DNA of 64,000 bases, from IMG/VR virus record IMGVR_UViG_3300042555_002820, positions 43,983 to 107,982 of that record. The stretch is one strand, 5' to 3'. Source of the stretch: a virus. A model generated the notes under the pieces. The model worked only from the letters and a program-made list of their open reading frames with translations. It did no database searches and was not told where the DNA came from. Both the position numbers and the translations under genes were made by a program. Below, piece after piece: positions 1 to 10,900 of the stretch (its first letter is position 1; each line of letters begins with the position of its first letter).

Positions 1-2
1 TC

Positions 3-3000
3 GCAATTAGATGGGATGGAGAAACAGAGGACCCGCAACAAGTTTTAGACTTAGGAAATACATATCCGGCACCTGGAAATTCTGTACAGAGAAGTATGTC
101 AATTACTCACATTTTTGATTTCAATTTTAACACAGGTTGGATGTGGATTAGTCGTAGACCAACCCCCGCAATTACTAATGTTAATTTTCAAATATACGAA
201 TGGAGTATTGATGATGAAGATTTTAATTTAACTTTTAATAGAGTAATTAACGTTTCTGCATCAGGTACTACTTTTAGACACAACCTTGGAATTGCTTCAT
301 TAGACAGAAATACCTTGATAATTGAAACTTGGTCAGGTGGTACTGGCCCCTATAATAATCAGCAGAATTACCGTGAGTTTATTGGTCAGTTGGATATTAC
401 TCCGGCATTAGGTAATAACTTATCTTTGGTGAATAATATGACATTAATGTTCAGATTACCGGCACAAGGAGATTCGATATATACCGGAACACGCTCAACT
501 GTTATTTATAGTAATTTTTATTTAGGTCCTGATAATAAATTAGTAATATTTGCTAGAGATTCTACCAATTTGTCTCAGACGGGTATAAAATATCTTTTAC
601 AATATGAGTACGTCCAAAGTACAAATCCTAACTTTTTTGCATTCCCTGAAGTATATTTCCCATATCCTGACCCTCAGAATCCGGGAAATGGTGTTACAAA
701 TTTTATTGCAACATTCTTAGACGAAATAAGGTCAATAAGATTAACAAATAATGCTCCTGGTTTTGGAAATGCTTTCAGTCAACTTTTATTTAGTCCAACT
801 AATTACCTTGTCACTGGCTCAAATATTGATGAATTTTGGACTCCCCCAAACGGACGAGGACCTTTTGGAGCGTCTTCAATAAACTCAAGTCCTGAAGCGA
901 TAGCCTTGTGTAATCCATTAACTTTTACACCAAATTTAATAGTAACAACTATATTACCTACTTGTCCTGTGTTTTTTGTCACAAGAGCCGATAATAATGA
1001 TTTAAATCCTAACAGGGTTTTTTATTATAATGTTAATGATAATGAGTCAATTGAAATTGAGTTACCAAATATACCTACTATTACAAATGATAGATTTTGG
1101 GATATTGCCTATAATTCAGTAAGTCAAAGACTTTATTTATTACATGGTAGTAATCAAACAACTGATGTAAGATTAACATGGTGGAATGTTGATTTCATAT
1201 CAGGATTTGTTATAACTCCAAACCCAACCTCAGTAACTCTACAAAATCCAGAACCACTTGTTAATGGAAACCCTGGACTATTTGCTGCGGCATTAGGGGT
1301 AAGTGAGGACGGACTCAATGTGTTTTTATCAACCAGACCTTCAAATTCTAACACATGGTCTATTAGAAGATTTGATACTGTGAGTCAGCAATTCATAACT
1401 CCGGCTATTTTGACTTTACCCGTCGATGAAAGCCCAACGGATATTGCGGTTGTAAATAATAATAGAATGTTGATTGGTTATGGTGTAACTAATCCTACTA
1501 GATGGATGATTAAACAAATTTATTTGGATGGTAGTTTTACTAACGCGGTGATTGAAGAAACTGTGACTATTTTTAATTTTCCTGAGTCAACCGATTACGG
1601 TAGTGGAATTGATTTATTTTTAACCGACCAAAATAGATTGTACATTGCCGCGTCATATGCAAGTAATTCATCAAATGTGTCTGACATTTATGAAGTTGAC
1701 ATATATGGTAATACCACATCGGTTTATTCCGACACTGGTTTGGGTAGAGTGTCAGGTGCGGCCAGCTCTCCATCCTGTTCATCTTTCTCATTCCAATCAC
1801 TGTGTAATCCTTTGATGTTATGGTTGGCGCCTACTAGTCAAACACATAGATTAAGAGTATCAAGATACGCATTAGGTCTTGGAGAACCTACTTTCTTAAA
1901 TTTAGGTACTAGTTACAATCCTAATATTTTAGGATTAGGCTCTTTAGTTGAAACATTAGATATTGCACATTCATTTGATTTTATAACAAATACCGGATTT
2001 TTATGGATTAAGAAAGTCGCCAACACTAATGTTACGTATATAAATGAATGGACAATTAATGATGAATACTATAATTTAACTTGGAGTAGATTAATCACAC
2101 TTAATACTTCAAATAATAACGGAGTGATTTCAAGAATTGACCAAGGTATGGCGTATATCTCTCCAAACACACTTGCCATGGGAGCAATAGTAGGTGGAGG
2201 ATGGGCCGGTTGTCCAACAGCGTCTTGTAGAGGGGTTATTTTACAAGTTAATATTACAAATAATAGCATTACGTTTACTAACTGTACTGTGATGTTTAAT
2301 CTTCCGGTTGTTGGAAGTGTGAATTACAATGGAACTACTAACTTACTTGTTTGGTCAGGTATGTATTTTATGGATAATAGCCTGATTATCACCGCAAAAT
2401 ACGGTAGTACTTTAGTCTCAGCGTCACCAATGTATATTTTAGAATATCCATATGTGATTGGGGCTACACCATCGTTGATTCAAGAAATAGGTCCTAATTA
2501 TACCCAACCCGCAGTTTCGCACTTCCCAATGACAATGGAAAATGGTGTTTATTTGATTAGAAATGAAAACACTAACTGGTCTGTATTTGAATATGAAACT
2601 TCGTTCCCAAATGGTGTTTCTTCTGTCTACCAAGGATTAACATTCAATGGAGTTACTGGACCTCACGGAGTTTCTTCAATAAATTCAACCGCCGAATCTT
2701 TACAACTATGCGAACCTATAGCTTTAACTACTGATTTGTGTGAAGAATGTGGTTTTTATTTTGACATAATTGAAACCGGTAACATAGGTTACATAGTAGC
2801 CGGCAACTTATTGTCGACATGTCAGGGTAATATTTCAGATTATGTTATTAATTGGTACGGACCAAATAGTACAACAGAAATTGCGTTTACCAGCGGTTTA
2901 GGAAATCAATTTATTTATGATTATCCTCATCCATTAACAGGTGAACAATCTCCAATTGTATTATCAGGGGAATATTTACCTGTGATTGATAGAATCAACT

Positions 3001-4835
3001 TAGGTGGTGTTATTTATTCACAAGATGGGTCAAATGGTAGTATTGCCACAAACTTGTCTTGTTTTGAATCAATTGAAGTTACATGTGCTGATTGTTTAAA
3101 TGGAAATTCTGATGACCCTATTTATTCATATGAATTTTCATTCGATGGTGCGATTGTAGGAACTCAAACACCACCGTTCCAAACTTGTTTGTCTCTACCA
3201 TCTACAGTTAATCATATTGCTTGGGCATTCACAGGATTTGCGGCTTATGATAATATTAAGATTATATATAATGGAAATAACTACACACAACCAGTTATTT
3301 TAGCCAATTTTAACATAGGTAGTACCCTGATTCCAATGGGAACAATGTGGACAAATTACGAAATAGACGTTGCCGCCCCATCTTTTAGTAAAGTCACGTC
3401 ATTAACTGGTTTATTAAGAAGTCCAGGGTTTGAAAATATTATTTTCCAAATTACCTCCCCATCAGGTGCGAGCAATTGGATTTTAAAATATGATTGTATG
3501 GAAACATTTGATTGTGAAAATTGTCCTCAAAATCAGGAAATTGAAAACAAGTATAAAATTGATTCAAGTAGTATAAGTACAACCTCATATGATGGTAATA
3601 ATCAACCTATAGATTTTTCAGCATCTTGTTATAGTAAAGTTGTTTTGGGTATAAAAGTGTGTGATGAAGACTGTTCTACAGTATCAATACCTCAGACACT
3701 TTTCAATTATTATCCATATGCGTTTTCGCCTTACACGGGTCCTAAAGGTTATGCGTTATGTAATTTTCCACCAAATGACACAGTTTTATTTGGAGGTAAT
3801 GAACAATTAACTTTAGATGGTTTAAAAACCATACAATTAAATCCTGGAAATCAACCATATAATTGTCTTTCATTATCTCAAACTAGCACAATATCTTATA
3901 ACAAATATGTTGACGGTGATTATTGGATTATCGAGGTCACCTCAAACTCCAATATTCCAATCGATTATATGTACCAATCATACTTAAATGCGATGAATGA
4001 AATCTCATATTGCGGATATATGGATTGTAATCAAGATTTTCCAGGTGTTGTTGGGCAGACTTGTCCATTTAGTGGAGGAACGTCAATCAATGGTATACCA
4101 TCATATTCTGACCCAACAGATTATAGATATTATAGAAGTATTGAATTTGGTATTCCTACCGCATCAGGTAATACTTTATGTGGGGAAATTCTTGGGGGAG
4201 ATACTGGAGGTTCAACAGGTACTGTTGGCAATACTACCGACACGGCTTTAAAATTCCAAATCCACGTTTCAGCTGTAGTAACTACAGGAACAATGGATGG
4301 TTTAGAGTTTTATTTAAAAATTGAGAACTATGGATTTTTAGAATCAAATACATTCACTTGTTCTACTTCACCTAATTTTGGTATTAATATCATTAATTTT
4401 ATAAATAATTCATATTACAGTGACGATGTTCAATTTACTTCACAAACAGGAGCAATATTTGAATCACCATTCACTACCTCAAGACGTGTTTATCTAACGT
4501 CATGTAATCCACGGGTTTCTTATAATATAGCAGGTTTGTTTGATACTAATTTAATCAGTAATGCCACATTGCCATTCTATTCTCAAAATGAAAGTTTACC
4601 TGAATTTTCTTCAACAACTTGCACTAATTTTGTAGGAATGTTTAATACGTATTTCCCCAATATAGTTGATTACTATATGTATAAATATAGACTTGAGATT
4701 ATAGATAGTAACACAGTAGATTTTAACATTTACGCTTATCCTATAGTTAATGGTATATGGCAAAACACACCAATTTTGATTCTTACCTACGTAAATGGTG
4801 TGGTAACTTTTAGTGACCCAAACTATGTATATTGA
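3..4835 (+). CDS. Giant tail-fibre/adhesin-like protein, 5' end outside window
   Basis: The reading frame is open from the first bases of the window, so the start lies upstream; an internal ATG at 96 sits inside a repeat and is unlikely to be the true start. About 1610 residues are visible. The first two thirds hold three tandem modules of roughly 290 residues that look like beta-propellers: each begins near a 'hsFDF.tNTG.lWI' strand and ends with a signature like 'SSINS..E...LC.P' (near nt 875-920, 1755-1815 and 2670-2715). The last third is Cys-rich (several CxxC pairs) and Ser/Thr-rich, with no recognised domain. No Pro/Thr linker is seen in the visible part, unlike its downstream relatives. 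The family resemblance to the propellers in the genes at 4957, 48069, 51271 and 54983 is visible by eye. Virion host-recognition is inferred. A strong terminator follows the stop. Confidence 0.75.
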   Translation, partial: AIRWDGETEDPQQVLDLGNTYPAPGNSVQRSMSITHIFDFNFNTGWMWISRRPTPAITNVNFQIYEWSIDDEDFNLTFNRVINVSASGTTFRHNLGIASLDRNTLIIETWSGGTGPYNNQQNYREFIGQLDITPALGNNLSLVNNMTLMFRLPAQGDSIYTGTRSTVIYSNFYLGPDNKLVIFARDSTNLSQTGIKYLLQYEYVQSTNPNFFAFPEVYFPYPDPQNPGNGVTNFIATFLDEIRSIRLTNNAPGFGNAFSQLLFSPTNYLVTGSNIDEFWTPPNGRGPFGASSINSSPEAIALCNPLTFTPNLIVTTILPTCPVFFVTRADNNDLNPNRVFYYNVNDNESIEIELPNIPTITNDRFWDIAYNSVSQRLYLLHGSNQTTDVRLTWWNVDFISGFVITPNPTSVTLQNPEPLVNGNPGLFAAALGVSEDGLNVFLSTRPSNSNTWSIRRFDTVSQQFITPAILTLPVDESPTDIAVVNNNRMLIGYGVTNPTRWMIKQIYLDGSFTNAVIEETVTIFNFPESTDYGSGIDLFLTDQNRLYIAASYASNSSNVSDIYEVDIYGNTTSVYSDTGLGRVSGAASSPSCSSFSFQSLCNPLMLWLAPTSQTHRLRVSRYALGLGEPTFLNLGTSYNPNILGLGSLVETLDIAHSFDFITNTGFLWIKKVANTNVTYINEWTINDEYYNLTWSRLITLNTSNNNGVISRIDQGMAYISPNTLAMGAIVGGGWAGCPTASCRGVILQVNITNNSITFTNCTVMFNLPVVGSVNYNGTTNLLVWSGMYFMDNSLIITAKYGSTLVSASPMYILEYPYVIGATPSLIQEIGPNYTQPAVSHFPMTMENGVYLIRNENTNWSVFEYETSFPNGVSSVYQGLTFNGVTGPHGVSSINSTAESLQLCEPIALTTDLCEECGFYFDIIETGNIGYIVAGNLLSTCQGNISDYVINWYGPNSTTEIAFTSGLGNQFIYDYPHPLTGEQSPIVLSGEYLPVIDRINLGGVIYSQDGSNGSIATNLSCFESIEVTCADCLNGNSDDPIYSYEFSFDGAIVGTQTPPFQTCLSLPSTVNHIAWAFTGFAAYDNIKIIYNGNNYTQPVILANFNIGSTLIPMGTMWTNYEIDVAAPSFSKVTSLTGLLRSPGFENIIFQITSPSGASNWILKYDCMETFDCENCPQNQEIENKYKIDSSSISTTSYDGNNQPIDFSASCYSKVVLGIKVCDEDCSTVSIPQTLFNYYPYAFSPYTGPKGYALCNFPPNDTVLFGGNEQLTLDGLKTIQLNPGNQPYNCLSLSQTSTISYNKYVDGDYWIIEVTSNSNIPIDYMYQSYLNAMNEISYCGYMDCNQDFPGVVGQTCPFSGGTSINGIPSYSDPTDYRYYRSIEFGIPTASGNTLCGEILGGDTGGSTGTVGNTTDTALKFQIHVSAVVTTGTMDGLEFYLKIENYGFLESNTFTCSTSPNFGINIINFINNSYYSDDVQFTSQTGAIFESPFTTSRRVYLTSCNPRVSYNIAGLFDTNLISNATLPFYSQNESLPEFSSTTCTNFVGMFNTYFPNIVDYYMYKYRLEIIDSNTVDFNIYAYPIVNGIWQNTPILILTYVNGVVTFSDPNYVY

Positions 4836-4856
4836 TATTACAAAAAAATAATTATT

Positions 4857-4890
4857 AAAAAAGGAGGTTATTTAACCTCCTTTTTAATTT
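4857..4890 (+). terminator. Rho-independent terminator after the first adhesin gene
   Basis: A 12-bp perfect stem, AAAAAGGAGGTT / AACCTCCTTTTT, closes an ATTT loop (4858-4885) and runs into a T-rich tail 22 bases after the stop codon. It separates the first adhesin gene from the next transcription unit, whose candidate late promoter starts four bases further on. Confidence 0.9.
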
Positions 4891-4893
4891 ATT

Positions 4894-4910
4894 GATATTT
4901 ATATAAAAAC
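4894..4910 (+). promoter_or_regulatory. Candidate phage late promoter before the 2668-residue gene
   Basis: GATATTTATATAAAAAC lies directly after the terminator and 47 bases before the ATG at 4957. It matches the recurrent (G)ATATTTAT motif found upstream of other structural genes here. Promoter function is inferred. Confidence 0.5.
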
Positions 4911-4956
4911 TATAAATAATTGTATTTAGAATACACTATTAAAAAAATATAAGTAA

Positions 4957-7900
4957 ATGGAAAGTCAAAATTATAATCCTCCTTTGGGATTTGTGTTAAC
5001 CCCGTTTCCAACAAATACACCTACACCAAGTAACACTCCAACCCCAACTAAAACGCCTAGCAGCGGGTTCGTTAATCCAACACCAACTAATAGTCCTACA
5101 AATACTAAAACTCCAACTAATACTAAAACCCCTACTAAAACTTCTGGAATTACTCCAACAAATACTCCAACTAGAACAAACCGCCCTGCAGAAGAATTGG
5201 CCGAAGTAACAGTAGGACCAAACGGGTTCCAAGGACCAACAATTTATGTAAAAAACTTAACAAAAAATACCATTTATATATATGATGGTTCAAATGGTTG
5301 GACTGGATTAAACGTTAAAATAGGACAAACTAAAACCTTTCCATTAATAGAGTTTACAACTGGTATTATAAGAATTGACACCAATGCTGACTCATATCAA
5401 AGTTATGAAAGCACATGTTATAATATAAATTACAGACAAGGTGATAAATCAAATACATCATTTTTAGGAGATTACGTTTATTTTGAAAAAGTTAATTGTA
5501 ATGAAGAGTTACCACAAGTTGTACTTAATAATACTTGTTTTTGTAATTCAGAAAAATGCGGAGTTGAACAAAATATAAATCAATCGGTAATTTCTTATAC
5601 AACAATACAGTTATGTGAACAAAAAGAAAACACACCAAAAGGATTAGTTTATTTGGATACGGAAATTGACCCATCATTAGGTTTTCCGGTTACTTTTGAC
5701 GTTTATTATAGCTCATTGTATCCTAACTCTCCTGATTTTACTTTCACATTAGATGATACCGATACGAGAATGTCAGATTTAGGAAGCTCTATTGATAATT
5801 CTATTTATTTGGACGGTACCGGTCCTAAGTTCATTTTTGTTGTAATAACGGCCGAAAATGGAGGTAAGTGGTCAACATCAGTATCTTGTGCCGATGATAC
5901 TTCACCTTTAATATATAGTTACGAATTTTATTTGAATAACCCGAATAAATTTGTTTTAAATATTGAGTCTAATCCTTTCACAGGAACTGTTAATAGACTT
6001 GGCGGTATAAGTGATGGAACTTCATCATATACTGAAACTTTTTTAACTAATACGGAAAGTTCAGTCATATTTGATTTTGCAAATATTAATAAAAATAACA
6101 CTCAATTTAAAAATTCACCAATAATAAATAAAAATGGTTTCACTAAAGATTTATTAGTTTCTGGAGCTTCTGTAAATACCATTGTTGAATTTGGTGATAG
6201 TATTTTGGTAGGTGGAGATTTTAATTATTATAATGATAGAATGGTTTGTCCATTAGTTAAACTAGACAAAAACGGAATCCAAGATTTAACTTTTTCAGAT
6301 AATTTATATATAAGCGGAGAGGTTAAAACTATTTTATCCACAGATAAAGATTCGATATTTGTTGGTGGTGATTTAAAATCAAGCACATGCGATAGACACA
6401 TTTTGTTTGTAGAACATGAAAATGTCATATATAACACTATACCAGGAGTGGTGTTACCAGGAGACCCGGCTGAAAAAAGATTCAATATAGTATCTTATAA
6501 TATTTTAACCAATACGGCTAGAGTTATATTCGAAAGCGAAAATAATTTGCAAGCAGCGGTGGGTGAACAGGCGGTTGATATTGCACATACTTTTAATTAT
6601 AATACAAATACAGGTAAGATTTGGATACTTTACAAATCGCCAGGAACTGGAACACATGCTAAAACAATATATGAGTATAACATTTTAAATTCTAACTACG
6701 ATGTTTCAGAATTAGTAAGAACTATAACCATAGCCGAGCCTGAAGAGTTCGTAGGTTTAGGAAGAGGATTGGCAGTATTTGATAGCGAAAATTTGATATC
6801 AACATTATTTAACAGTTTCTATGATATTTCTTTTGTAAAAATTCCTATAAATAGCGTCGGAAATGTAACGGTAAATCCAATTCCAATAGAGGGTATAAAT
6901 CCCGATATATTTTCTAATTACCCCGCAAACCCAAGATTTTACTCTGACGTATTAGTTACAGATAATAATACTATAGTTTACGCCTTTTCGGAGAGAGAGT
7001 CTTTAGGACAAAGCGCATATACAACTATTTATGAAATTGATATTGTAAGTGGGGGTGTAGTATTTTCAGCAACAACACCTGTGCAATATATAGATGATGG
7101 AGGTATTGACATTAGGTTAGAAGTTGGAGGGTTGTTTTCTTTTCAAAATTATTGGTATCTTACATTTACGCGTCATCCAAACGATTTTTATGACTCACCA
7201 TCTAACAATGAGTTTATATTTAAAATTAATGACCCTAATATAGGATTTATTCCATTTGTTTATAATATACAATCAGCCAATCAATCAAACATAACTCATC
7301 ATCCCCAAAGAACATTTGTCGGGGCATCATCTTTGAAGGATTGTAATATCTTTTCGTATTTAGTTCGACCTCCTGAACCTTGCCAGTGTTATAAATTCTA
7401 TAATAGCGGAAGTACGGCTCAAGGTATGACATATGTTGATTGTGCATCAACAACTAAAAAAATTAAATTTAAAGGAACCAAAAAATTATGCGTTCAAAAT
7501 GTATTATCTTTAGGAACAAATATTTCTCAAACTTTACTTGGTAATTGTGTTAATGGAAAATGTCCAATAACTCAAACACCATCAGATAACATTGTAAAAA
7601 TAAATAGTTTAGGGCAAATAGATAATAAGTTCTTTAAAAATTCAGGTGAAGGATTTAACGGACCTGTAAATATAATAAAAAAATATATAAATAATACTAT
7701 TATAATTGGTGGTAATTTCTCTCAATATAATGGTCAAACAGCTAGAGGTATCATTATATTAAATACCGATGGTACAATATATGACAATTTTGAAGGAGGG
7801 TTTAATTTATCAGGTCTGACGCCAAATGTTACTGGTATTGAAATATTATTAGATAATTCATTAATAGTTATTGGAGGAGGAGATAATCTAAGTTCGTGGA

Positions 7901-10900
7901 TTACCTCATTTAAAAAACAACCAATTCCAACAAATATTGTTAGAATAGATTCAAGAGGTATTTTAGATACCAAGTTTTCAGCGACAACTGGTTTAGATGG
8001 CTCCGCATATTCAATAACAACTGATTGTGATGGAAAAATAGTGATTACTGGTGACTTTGATTGTTATGAAGACACCAATGGTAATAATTGCGGATTAAAC
8101 AACGTATTAAGAATTAGTAATGAAGGTATTTGTGATACTGGATTTGCAAACGATTTATCACTTGACGGTCAGGTTAATGCTGTACTTTCTTTAACAAAAA
8201 ATAGAAGTTTATGTAACTATTCAGTTTCTAATATTGAATACGTGGGTCCAACTAATCAATTTAAGATTTATTTTGAGCAACCATTGGATGAAAACATATC
8301 TTCAATTAAGGTTGAAAGACCAGGAGGATTCCAATTGTATTTAGTAGGTGAGAATTCTGAATATGTTGGAATTGAACCTGGAGATACATGGATACCTCAT
8401 AATGTTGGGTTGACCGGTTATCTTTCTGAATGGGTGCAAACAATAACATTTATAGTTACTTTCACATGTGTAGATGGAATAACTTCAGTTAACGAGGTAA
8501 CTTTTAATTTCCCTTGTGATTGTTATACCTTATATAATAGTGGAACTACCCCTCAAATAGTAAGTTATGTCAGTTGCATAACAGACCCTGAATATTTGAC
8601 AACATATGCACCTTTACGTTCATACCCAACAAAAACCGTTAAATTTGTAGGTACCGAAAAAATATGTACAAAAAGATTAATAACAGTTGGGCCTAATGTT
8701 ACATACGTAAACAATAGTGAAATTGTAGGGTCTCAAGATAGACAAATTTGTACTAATTTAACTGATAACCCATTTATTAATGAAAATATTAGATGTAGAA
8801 GTACAAGTGGTTCTAATCCATTAGTTTCTGTAAAAAAGTTAACAACTCAACCACAGTTACAAAGTTGTGAAGAAAAAACTTTGATTTTTGGAGGTTCATT
8901 TACTTCCCCTGTTGAAAATTTAGTTAAAGTTAGTTTAGGTTCTAATGAAAGACTTTATGAATTTCTGACTTGTGATGGTATTACCGGATTCACTTATGCT
9001 CCGGTAAATACTGAAATTGGTTCTATAGTTTTAGCCTATGTAAATAAAACTGAAGTAGTTTGTGGTACCATAGGTTCTGAGGTTACATCAGGAGACACTA
9101 TAATCTATACTACTGATGCTAAAATAAAATATAGTAGTTGTACTGAGTGTTCAGAAACTTACCAAGTAAAATTATTAGTTAGAGAAAAAGGAAAACAAGA
9201 TAGAGTGTTCTTAAAAGGAATGGATAAAACTCAAATAGATAAAATTTTATCTGATGGGCCAATATTCTCAACTGGAGGGCCTGAAATATATGAAATTTTA
9301 GATTATTGGTTGGGTTCGAGCGTTGTAGGTTCAAAGTCATTAAGTTTTAGTGCAATAACTCCTACTCCGTCGTTTACTCCAAGTTCAACAGTCCTAAGTA
9401 ATTGCCCGAGTTTAACCGGTGTTACTATTTCTGATATTGAAATATCAGGAGGTGATTATAGATTCGTTAATAATGAATCTGGATATGATTTAATACAAAT
9501 AACATCAACATATCAAATTATAACCTCCATAAGTAACGGACAAAGTACTATCTTACCATTATCTTATTTTGAAAATAATACCGCGATTTTTGCAATTATT
9601 ACTTATCCACAAAATTTCTCTTGTGTATATTGTATTGATATTTTAACAAATGAACAAGTAACTTGTAATTTTGTAACTCCCACCCCAACACCAACAAAAA
9701 CCCCTACTCAAACAATACCAACTTTATATCCTGATTGTCCAATATATTATATTCTTAACAATAGTTTGTATTTGTTTAACCTACAAAATTCAAACAGTTA
9801 TTTGATGGAGCCTAATTTCATTTATAATTCGGCCACAAAATTCACATTGGCTGAAAATAGTTTATATTCAGTCAAAAATCTGACATCTAACGGAAACATT
9901 TTTGCAACCCAAATAACTAAATATAATTTAACAAGTCCTCCATTAAATGTTACATTCTCTGATACATTTGATATTAGTTCTACTGATAATGCAACTTCGA
10001 TTTTTGCAATAAGTAACAACATAATATTTGTTTCATATTATGAAGGCGTTAATTTCATATCAACAAACAATTATATTAGACAATATACATTCCAAAATGG
10101 TGTTTTAAATAATAGCTTAACAACTGATTTAATAACGTTACCGGTAAATCTATTAATAATAGATTTTATTATTACTTCAACAAATAAAATTTTAGTTTTA
10201 GTAAAAAATACATTTAACAATTCTTACTATATAAATCAATACGACTATACTAACCCTAACGGCAATTCATCAGAATTAAGTATCTATATTTCATCAGATA
10301 ATGAAATTTCAGTAACTTCAATTTTTGAATTTAGTGGTCAATTGTATTTTACATATGTTGATTATAATACCGAGTGGTACGTTCAATTGGTTAAAAGTGT
10401 TAGTTTAAACCCACCTTACACAATTAGCACAGCCGCTTCTAATTTTAATGGTATATCTTCTGATTATTTTACATTATATTCTTGTTCTACTATTAATTTT
10501 ATACAACCAACACCACAGCCTTCTACAACCCCTACTGAAACAAATGGGTATACAGCTGCAACTCCAACCGCAACCTCAACTAATGTACCGACTAAAACTC
10601 CAACTAAAACTAAAACACCAACAGTAACTAGAACAAACACTTCTAATTATGTTTCACCAACACCAACTAAAACCGGTACCCCAACTAAAACTAAAACTAA
10701 ATCACCAACCCCTACAAATACTCCTACTAAGACTTCAACGACTACAAACACAAAAACCCCATTTAACACACCAAATCAAACACCATCAATAACTCCAACC
10801 AATACAGTAACAAAAACTGTAACAAAAACTCAAACACCTACAAGAACCCCATCTAGAACTCCAACAAATACTCCAACTAGAACAAATACCCCAACTAGAA

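Noticed and set aside
4990-5190. CRISPR-like or microsatellite array
   Set aside because: The repeats lack constant-length unique spacers and are in-frame coding repeats of a protein linker.
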